Source: Burkholderiales bacterium (lineage in GTDB: Bacteria; Pseudomonadota; Gammaproteobacteria; Burkholderiales; Burkholderiaceae_B). From it: 64,000 nucleotides of DNA. The stretch lies in NCBI GenBank assembly GCA_021299735.1, contig JAJTEM010000008.1, forward strand, positions 43,384 to 107,383. The letters are read 5' to 3'. The position numbers were made by a program, and so were the translations under genes. The notes beneath the pieces are model-generated. The model saw nothing but the letters and a program-made list of their open reading frames with translations, ran no database searches and was not told the origin of the DNA. Positions 58,376-64,000 of this stretch are shown here, one piece after another; the first letter of the stretch is position 1, and the number at the start of each line of letters is the position of its first letter.

Positions 58376-59263
58376 ATGTTTGGAAAAAAAATTACCAAGG
58401 GTGCGAATGCAGTGGTCACTGGGGCGGGTAGCGGTATAGGCCGCGCCTTCGCGCTTGAAATTGTTAGGCGCGGTGGCCGTGTGGTGTGTGCCGATATCAG
58501 CCTGGAACGCGCACAGGAAACCGTGGACCTGATCATGGACATGGTGGCGGGCAAGCTAAAAAACCCAGACCTGGTGTTTGTGCCGCAAGCATGGGCTGTG
58601 AAATGCGATGTGAGCAAGCTGAAAGACATGGAAGCGTTGGCTTTGCGAGCGGAGGAAGTGTTTGGTGGCAACGAGAACAACACTGCCATTGATTTGGTGG
58701 TGAACAACGCAGGCGTGGGGGCAGGTGGCAAGCCTGTTGGTGAAACCACCATTGACGACTGGAAGTGGACGATTGGTGTGAACCTGTGGGGTGTTATTCA
58801 CGGCTGCCATGTGTTTGCACCGCGTCTTCGTAAAAAGGGCACCACCAAGAAGTGCGGCATCATCAACGTGGCTTCTACAGCCAGCTTTGCTGCGGCGCCT
58901 TTGATGAGCGCCTACAACGTAACCAAGGCTGGCGCTTTGGCATTGAGTGAAACACTGGCTGCAGAAATGGCGCGTACGGGCGTGAATGTGACTGCACTGT
59001 GCCCCACCTTTGTAAAAACCAATATTACGAAAGATGGCCGAATTGATGCTGCCTCAAATCAGCTTGCCAACAAGTTGATGGAGTGGACAGGCGTAAGTGC
59101 CGATGGCGTTGTGAAAGAAACATTGAATGCATTGGACAAGGGGCAGCTGTATGTATTGCCCCAGTTGGATGCCCGCATGATTTGGCGCATGAAGCGCCTG
59201 ATGCCCCGCAGCTACACACGCGGTGCTGGTTTATTGGCCCGAGTGGCCGCAAAAGCTTTTTAA
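58376..59263 (+). CDS. short-chain dehydrogenase/reductase
   Basis: A 295-residue SDR. Nucleotide motif VVTGAGSGIGRAFALEIV is at about residue 13, NNAG is in DLVVNNAGVGAGG, catalytic Ser lies in VASTASFAA and the YxxxK in SAYNVTKAGAL. ATG 58376 chosen over an ORF start 13 codons upstream, which would begin on the operator side without a ribosome site. It oxidises an alcohol or reduces a ketone; in the operon context it probably makes a ketone for the monooxygenase. Confidence 0.85.
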   Translation: MFGKKITKGANAVVTGAGSGIGRAFALEIVRRGGRVVCADISLERAQETVDLIMDMVAGKLKNPDLVFVPQAWAVKCDVSKLKDMEALALRAEEVFGGNENNTAIDLVVNNAGVGAGGKPVGETTIDDWKWTIGVNLWGVIHGCHVFAPRLRKKGTTKKCGIINVASTASFAAAPLMSAYNVTKAGALALSETLAAEMARTGVNVTALCPTFVKTNITKDGRIDAASNQLANKLMEWTGVSADGVVKETLNALDKGQLYVLPQLDARMIWRMKRLMPRSYTRGAGLLARVAAKAF

Positions 59264-59275
59264 GGAGTACAGAAA

Positions 59276-60202
59276 ATGCCTCAACTCGATTTGGAAAAAA
59301 CACTGCGCCGCATTAAGGAAAACCAATGGGCATTGGCCGACATAGACTGGGATGCGCCAGGCCGTGAATTGATTTCCGAGGAACAGTGGCCGAAACTGAA
59401 GGCCTTCATGGCCGACCTCACCTGGATTGAACACATTGGTGCGCGTGGTTTTGCAGCCATGGCCAAGAAAGCGCCGAATGACACATTGAAAGAAATTTAC
59501 ACCTGGTTTCATGCCGAGGAACAGCGCCATGCCAATGCTGAACTTGCCCTGATGCAACGCTGGGGCATGCTGGAGGAAGGTGAAATTCCAGAACCTAACA
59601 TTAACCTTCGATTGACCATTGAATGGTTGGACAAGTACAGCGATGACATGCCCCTGAACGTGTTGGGTAGCGTAATCCCAATGCTTGAAGTCACACTGGA
59701 TGGTGCGCTGTGCAAGTTTCTGTTGGACGAGGTGAAAGACCCGGTATGCCACGAAGTATTCAAAAAGATCAATGCCGATGAAGCCCGCCACTTGGGCGTG
59801 GATTTCCATGTGCTGGAAATGTTGGGCCACGGGCCGATGTACCGCTTGGCCTTGGAATCAATTGCCACGGCCATCAACCCAAAGTTGTTGCTGGGTGTGG
59901 CAGTGTACTTCCCGCTTTTGAACCGCATGCGCGACAACATTGTGACCATGGGTTTGAAAGAAGAAAAATTGTACGAAGCCATGGCCAAGTTTGAAAAATA
60001 CGGTGGCGAAACGCCCGAGGGCCGACGCAACCCTTGGTACCAGGTGATGCGCATGCATGGCAAGTGGGTAATTGATCGCAAAAACCGCTTCTACCACGCC
60101 CCCGTGGATGCTGCTGTCAAGGCATCAAACTACATTCCGAAAAGCTGGCTGCCTGAAGTGCCAAGCTGGGTGAACAAACTAACCTGGCACACCACAGCCT
60201 GA
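59276..60202 (+). CDS. ferritin-like diiron protein
   Basis: A 308-residue helical protein with paired carboxylate/His motifs: TWFHAEEQRHANAELAL (ExxH, about residue 80-90) and INADEARHLGVDFH (ExxH, about 165). A further Glu pattern occurs in IEHIGARGF and PMLEVTLDGAL. This is the ligand set of a ferritin-like diiron centre, as in fatty-acid desaturases or hydroxylases of the acyl-ACP type. I cannot name the reaction. It starts 12 bp after the SDR and lies 5 bp before the monooxygenase. Confidence 0.75.
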   Translation: MPQLDLEKTLRRIKENQWALADIDWDAPGRELISEEQWPKLKAFMADLTWIEHIGARGFAAMAKKAPNDTLKEIYTWFHAEEQRHANAELALMQRWGMLEEGEIPEPNINLRLTIEWLDKYSDDMPLNVLGSVIPMLEVTLDGALCKFLLDEVKDPVCHEVFKKINADEARHLGVDFHVLEMLGHGPMYRLALESIATAINPKLLLGVAVYFPLLNRMRDNIVTMGLKEEKLYEAMAKFEKYGGETPEGRRNPWYQVMRMHGKWVIDRKNRFYHAPVDAAVKASNYIPKSWLPEVPSWVNKLTWHTTA

Positions 60203-60207
60203 TTGAC

Positions 60208-61797
60208 ATGGATGTTTCAATGAAAACTGAAAAGATCAAACGTGCGAAAGCATTGAACGCAAACCTTGCCGATCGCACCACGGTGCGCCGCAAGGTTGCC
60301 GCAAAAACTGTTTCTGAAAAGAATGGCGAGCATGTGTACGACACCTTAATTATTGGTGCCGGGTTTGCGGGGCTTGGCACCGCCATCAAATTGCGCGAAG
60401 CGGGTGTGCACAATGTGGCCATTCTTGAACGTGCTGCCGAAGTAGGTGGCACCTGGCGCGACAACCAATACCCTGGTGCGGCCTGCGACATTCCTTCCAA
60501 CCTGTACAGCTTTTCATTTGCGCCAAATCCGAATTGGTCGCGCAGCTATTCGGGCAGCAAAGAAATTCTGGGCTATGTGCACAGCTTGGTGAATGATTTT
60601 GGTTTGGAAAAGCTGATTCAATACCAGCAAAACGTAACGCGTGTAGAACTGGATGATTCCCAAGGCCTGTGGATGATTTACACCGACAACGGCCGCGTGT
60701 GGAAAGGCAAAACAGTGATCATGGCCAGTGGTCCTTTGGCCAATGCAAGCTTCCCTAAAATTCGGGGTATCGAGAATTTCAAGGGCAAAAAAATTCACAG
60801 TGCGCAGTGGGATCATGAATATGATTTCACGGGTAAGCGTGTTGCGGTGATTGGCACGGGGGCAAGCGCCATTCAAATTATTCCGGAGTTGGTGAAGAAA
60901 GTAGACAAGCTGAAAGTGTTTCAGCGCACGCCAGCCTGGGTTATGCCGCGCCCTGATTTCTCAACCTCCGATTTCAGCAAGAAGCTTTTTGCAAAATTAC
61001 CTTTCACACAAAAGGCAATTCGCGAAGCTTTGTACTGGTCGCATGAAAGCATGGCCCTGGCGGTAATTTGGAGTTCGCCAGTGACGCGTCTTGGTGAACG
61101 TTTGGGCCTGGCGTTTTTGAAATCGCAAGTACCCGACCCTTGGATGCGCAGGCAATTGAAACCTGATTACAAGCTGGGTTGCAAACGAATTTTGGTGAGC
61201 AACGATTATTACCCAGCTTTGCAAAAAGAAAATTGCGAACTGATTACCTGGCCAATCGCCAACATTGTGGAGCAGGGTATTCGCACTTCAGAAGGCATTG
61301 AACACCGCGTGGATTGCATTGTGTTTGCCACCGGGTTTGATGTGCCCAAAAGCGGAACGCCTTATCCAATTCTGGGCGTGGGGGGGCGCGAATTGGCCAA
61401 GGAATGGCAGCGCGGTGCACAGGCTTACAAAAGTATTAATGTGAGTGGCTACCCGAACTTGTACATCATGTTTGGTCCCAACAGTGGGCCCGGCCACAAC
61501 TCGGCCTTGGTGTACATGGAGCAGCAAATTGCCTATGCCGTGAAAGGTATTCGAACCATTCTGGATTCAAACCTGAAAATGCTGGATGTGAAGCCCGATG
61601 TTCAGGCCAAACACAATGCTGAAATACAGAAGCGCTTGGCAAAAACCAACTGGAATTCAGGTTGCAAAAGCTGGTATTTAACTGAGGATGGTTTCAATGC
61701 CACGATGTTCCCGGGCTTTGCCACGCAGTATGCGGCGCAAATGGGTACCTTCGATGTAAAAGCTTACCGCCAGGTGAAAGCCGACGTGACAGCGTAA
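60208..61797 (+). CDS. Baeyer-Villiger-type flavin monooxygenase
   Basis: A 529-residue flavoprotein. The FAD motif LIIGAGFAGLGTAIKLREAG is at about residue 48, then VGGTWRDNQYPGAACDIPS. The BVMO fingerprint FxGxxxHxxxW appears as FKGKKIHSAQWDH. The NADPH motif is VAVIGTGASAIQIIPEL, and a late VFATGFD motif is present. It inserts oxygen into ketones or aldehydes. ATG at 60208 or 60220 possible. The N-terminal 40 residues are Lys/Arg-rich and unconserved. With the SDR it could convert alcohol to ketone to ester. Confidence 0.88.
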   Translation: MDVSMKTEKIKRAKALNANLADRTTVRRKVAAKTVSEKNGEHVYDTLIIGAGFAGLGTAIKLREAGVHNVAILERAAEVGGTWRDNQYPGAACDIPSNLYSFSFAPNPNWSRSYSGSKEILGYVHSLVNDFGLEKLIQYQQNVTRVELDDSQGLWMIYTDNGRVWKGKTVIMASGPLANASFPKIRGIENFKGKKIHSAQWDHEYDFTGKRVAVIGTGASAIQIIPELVKKVDKLKVFQRTPAWVMPRPDFSTSDFSKKLFAKLPFTQKAIREALYWSHESMALAVIWSSPVTRLGERLGLAFLKSQVPDPWMRRQLKPDYKLGCKRILVSNDYYPALQKENCELITWPIANIVEQGIRTSEGIEHRVDCIVFATGFDVPKSGTPYPILGVGGRELAKEWQRGAQAYKSINVSGYPNLYIMFGPNSGPGHNSALVYMEQQIAYAVKGIRTILDSNLKMLDVKPDVQAKHNAEIQKRLAKTNWNSGCKSWYLTEDGFNATMFPGFATQYAAQMGTFDVKAYRQVKADVTA

Positions 61798-61830
61798 GGT
61801 TTTAATTGATTAAGGCAGTGGGGATAGTGG

Positions 61831-61868
61831 GCACCCAAAGACTTGTGACGGTCTTTGGGTGCTTTTTT
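61831..61868 (+). terminator. intrinsic terminator of the SDR/monooxygenase operon
   Basis: GCACCCAAAGAC, an 8-nt loop, GTCTTTGGGTGC and then six T residues form a 12-bp rho-independent terminator 34 bp after the monooxygenase stop. Confidence 0.93.
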
Positions 61869-61910
61869 ATGAGATAAGATTAGCCGTCCAATCAATAACC
61901 TCTCAGATCA

Positions 61911-63272
61911 ATGTCCACACCTGCGGCCGAAACCACCAACCTCGCCATTCCTCCTTCGCCAGTCGGTTTGATGCAGGCGTTCTGGTTCTGGTTGAAGCTG
62001 GGTTTTATCAGCTTTGGCGGGCCAGCCGGGCAAATTGCCATCATGCATGAAGAGTTGGTGGAGCGCCGCCGCTGGATTTCCGAGAAGCGCTTCCTGCATG
62101 CCTTGAATTACTGCATGTTGTTGCCTGGCCCTGAGGCCCAACAGCTGGCCACTTATCTGGGTTGGCTGATGCACCGCACATGGGGTGGAATAGTGGCTGG
62201 CGCACTGTTTGTGCTGCCCTCGTTGTTTATTTTGATTGCACTTTCCTGGATTTATATTGCCTATGGCAACGTGCCGATTGTGGCGGGTATTTTTTACGGC
62301 ATTAAACCCGCGGTCACTGCAATCGTGTTGCATGCTGCGCATCGCATTGGCTCCCGCGCTTTGAAAAACAACTGGATGTGGGCCATTGCAGCCGCTTCAT
62401 TTGTGGCTATTTTTGCAATAAATGTACCTTTCCCCATTATTGTTGCAGCAGCGGCGATCATTGGTTTTGTGGGCGGGAAATGGTTTCCCGCCAAGTTCAA
62501 TGGCAGCGCAGGGCACGCAAGTGCTAAAAAATCATATGGCGCCGCATTGATTGACGACAACACACCCACGCCCGAGCACGCCCGTTTCAGCAAAGTTCAT
62601 TTGGCCAAAGTGGTTTTGGCCGGTGCGTTGCTGTGGCTAGTGCCCATGGCTTTGCTGACTGCAAGCCTGGGTTGGCAAAACACTTTCACGCAAATGGGCT
62701 GGTTTTTTACCAAGGCGGCTTTGCTCACATTTGGCGGCGCCTATGCTGTGTTGCCCTATGTATACCAAGGAGCGGTGGGCCATTATGGGTGGCTAACCCC
62801 CACGCAAATGATAGATGGCCTTGCCTTGGGTGAAACCACGCCTGGCCCGCTGATTATGGTGGTAGCGTTTGTGGGTTTTGTGGGTGCTTATATGCAAGCT
62901 GCATTTGGGCCGGAAAATGCATTTGTGGCTGGAGCACTGGCAGCAGCCTTGGTCACCTGGTTTACTTTCTTGCCGTCGTTCGTATTCATTCTCGCCGGTG
63001 GGCCTTTGGTTGAAAGCACCCACGATGATTTGAAATTCACTGCGCCTCTTGTTGCAATCACAGCGGCTGTGGTGGGTGTGGTGGTGAACCTTGCTGTATT
63101 TTTTGCCTACCACGTGCTGTGGCCTGAGGGCTTGAAAGGTTCTTTTGATTGGACGGCCCTTGCGATTACCCTGGGTGCAGTGTTGGCGCTTTTTTACTTC
63201 AAGCGGTCGGTGATGCAGGTGTTGGGTGCTTGCGCAATGCTGGGTTTGCTTCTCAGTTTTGTTTCGGCTTGA
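61911..63272 (+). CDS. chrA: ChrA, chromate transporter (two-domain)
   Basis: A 453-residue inner-membrane protein with two homologous CHR domains. The first has FWLKLGFISFGGPAGQIAIM and LPGPEAQQLATYLGW, the second has FTKAALLTFGGAYAVLPYV and GETTPGPLIMVVAFVGF. FGGP/FGGA and PGPE/PGPL are the paired motifs of ChrA, which exports chromate. The domains are joined by a loop with Lys/His-rich sequence (about 195-225). No chrB regulator is adjacent. Confidence 0.9.
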   Translation: MSTPAAETTNLAIPPSPVGLMQAFWFWLKLGFISFGGPAGQIAIMHEELVERRRWISEKRFLHALNYCMLLPGPEAQQLATYLGWLMHRTWGGIVAGALFVLPSLFILIALSWIYIAYGNVPIVAGIFYGIKPAVTAIVLHAAHRIGSRALKNNWMWAIAAASFVAIFAINVPFPIIVAAAAIIGFVGGKWFPAKFNGSAGHASAKKSYGAALIDDNTPTPEHARFSKVHLAKVVLAGALLWLVPMALLTASLGWQNTFTQMGWFFTKAALLTFGGAYAVLPYVYQGAVGHYGWLTPTQMIDGLALGETTPGPLIMVVAFVGFVGAYMQAAFGPENAFVAGALAAALVTWFTFLPSFVFILAGGPLVESTHDDLKFTAPLVAITAAVVGVVVNLAVFFAYHVLWPEGLKGSFDWTALAITLGAVLALFYFKRSVMQVLGACAMLGLLLSFVSA

Positions 63273-63316
63273 ACCAGCTTTACAGAATAAAAAATTAAAA
63301 CAAGAAGGAGACGCTT

Positions 63317-63727
63317 TTGATTACTAAAGAAATGATGAATGAATTCATCAACACGCAATTTCCGCAAAGCAAAATAACGGTAGAGCATGTAGACGGCGAC
63401 TCAGCCACCATTCGGCACAAAATCACCGAGGCTGAATTGCGGCCCGGTGGTACTGTGGCCGGACCAGTCATGTTTTTGGTGGCCGATTGTGCTTTGTATG
63501 TCGGCATATTGGGACGCATTGGCATTGTGCCCTTGGCGGTGACCACGAACATGAACATTAATTTTTTGAGAAAACCTTCGGCAGACCGAGACATTATTGG
63601 TGTGTGCAAATTGATCAAGGTGGGTAAAACCTTGGCCATTGGCGAGGTGAGTGTGTATTCCGAAGGTTTGCCCGAGCCAGTGGCGCATGCCGTGGGCACC
63701 TATGCCATTCCACCAAAAAGAGACTAA
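63317..63727 (+). CDS. PaaI-type hotdog thioesterase
   Basis: A 136-residue hotdog protein. RPGGTVAGPVMFLVADCALY holds the catalytic Asp (about residue 56), and MNINFLRKPSADRDIIGVCK is the following conserved strand. It hydrolyses acyl-CoA or a similar thioester. The start is TTG 63317, supported by AAGGAG seven bases upstream; the first downstream ATG would remove five residues. The 178-bp gap downstream holds the flagellin promoter. Confidence 0.85.
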   Translation: MITKEMMNEFINTQFPQSKITVEHVDGDSATIRHKITEAELRPGGTVAGPVMFLVADCALYVGILGRIGIVPLAVTTNMNINFLRKPSADRDIIGVCKLIKVGKTLAIGEVSVYSEGLPEPVAHAVGTYAIPPKRD

Positions 63728-63792
63728 TTACGACCCCGAATCGGTGAACTTGAGGGTGTAAAAACAATATTTTTTATTTTCGGCTGAAAGCC

Positions 63793-63819
63793 TAAAGTTT
63801 GATTTTCCGGCATCGATAA
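63793..63819 (+). promoter_or_regulatory. sigma-28 promoter of the flagellin gene
   Basis: TAAAGTTT, 11 nt, then ATCGATAA closely match the sigma-28 (FliA) consensus TAAAGTTT-N11-GCCGATAA. It lies 87 bp before the flagellin ATG. Confidence 0.85.
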
Positions 63820-63905
63820 CAGGTTCATAAGGCAGCGCACAACGGTGCAAGACACCGAAGGCGACTAGCCCCTGAAACACTAAATAAAATGCTTGGAGAA
63901 TTAAA

Positions 63906-64000
63906 ATGCTAGGAATCAACACCAACGTCGCTTCGCTGACCGCCCAGAAAAACCTCTCAGGTTCTGGTATCGGCTTGAACAACTCAATTGCCCGCCTGTC
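63906..64000 (+). CDS. fliC: flagellin, N-terminal fragment
   Basis: The first 31 codons before the window ends. MLGINTNVASLTAQKNLSGS is the conserved N-terminal D0 helix of flagellin, followed by GLNNSIARLS. GGAGA lies seven bases before the ATG and a sigma-28 promoter upstream. The rest of the gene lies outside the window. Confidence 0.93.
   Translation, partial: MLGINTNVASLTAQKNLSGSGIGLNNSIARL

Noticed and set aside
1..64000. CRISPR arrays, insertion sequences, prophage or att sites
   Set aside because: No spaced direct repeats, transposase or integrase motifs, or tRNA-flanked junctions were seen.

Overview
The window reads as chromosome of an aerobic betaproteobacterium, most likely Burkholderiales and Limnobacter-like. 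This is inferred from the Burkholderiales-type porin, the hemP/Fur-box arrangement, a PQQ alcohol oxidation island of Ped type and a flagellin start; no rRNA or tRNA is present to confirm it. Gene density is high, many neighbours overlap by ATGA or TAATG, and I see no insertion sequence, prophage, CRISPR array or replication origin.

Layout. 1-3.5 kb: tail of a YqaA-type membrane protein, arsH, and the molybdate/tungstate transporter modABC. 3.6-11.3 kb: a large DUF6351-type lipoprotein, a hybrid histidine kinase, and a sugar block of hexR (with its operator), an SMP-30 family lactonase and pgi. 11.3-24 kb: an iron block with Fur-box-like sites, comprising tonB-exbB-exbD with a folded leader, bfr and bfd, hemP plus a siderophore receptor, and an imelysin / di-heme oxidoreductase / imelysin / DUF1513 operon; a penta-heme cytochrome c lies inside it. 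24-28 kb: an MFS transporter, an unusual subtilase and an AEC carrier.

28-57 kb is the main interest: an alcohol-oxidation island. It holds a PQQ alcohol dehydrogenase with the Asp-Tyr-Asp signature of lanthanide enzymes, two metallo-hydrolase-like relay proteins, a SoxYZ-like carrier, a PedF-type cytochrome c-550, a MxaJ-like binding protein, pqqABCDE with an ABC transporter, a FadL-type channel, a porin, a long sigma-54 activator and a tungsten aldehyde:ferredoxin oxidoreductase operon (ferredoxin, AOR, FAD subunit, MoaD-like protein, unknown protein). A NarL-type two-component pair, a TonB receptor and a four-gene ExbB/ExbD-like operon follow. Five sigma-54 promoters (TGGCA / TTGC with GG-N10-GC) stand before the dehydrogenase, pqqA, the porin, the cytochrome and the AOR operon. 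Palindromes of the form TGTTKCA-N3-TGMAACA lie about 90-170 bp upstream of three of them, and half-sites upstream of the other two. I read this as one regulon: outer-membrane entry, periplasmic alcohol oxidation to aldehyde, PQQ supply, electron removal by cytochrome c, and cytoplasmic aldehyde oxidation by AOR. The ExbB/ExbD-like operon also carries a perfect copy of the palindrome and may power the adjacent receptor, perhaps for lanthanide uptake; that last step is hypothesis.

57-64 kb: a lipoprotein, a TetR regulator divergent from an SDR / ferritin-like / Baeyer-Villiger-type monooxygenase operon, a chromate transporter, a hotdog thioesterase, and the start of a flagellin gene behind a near-perfect sigma-28 promoter. 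The TetR operator candidate recurs with one mismatch before the FadL-type gene 25 kb away.
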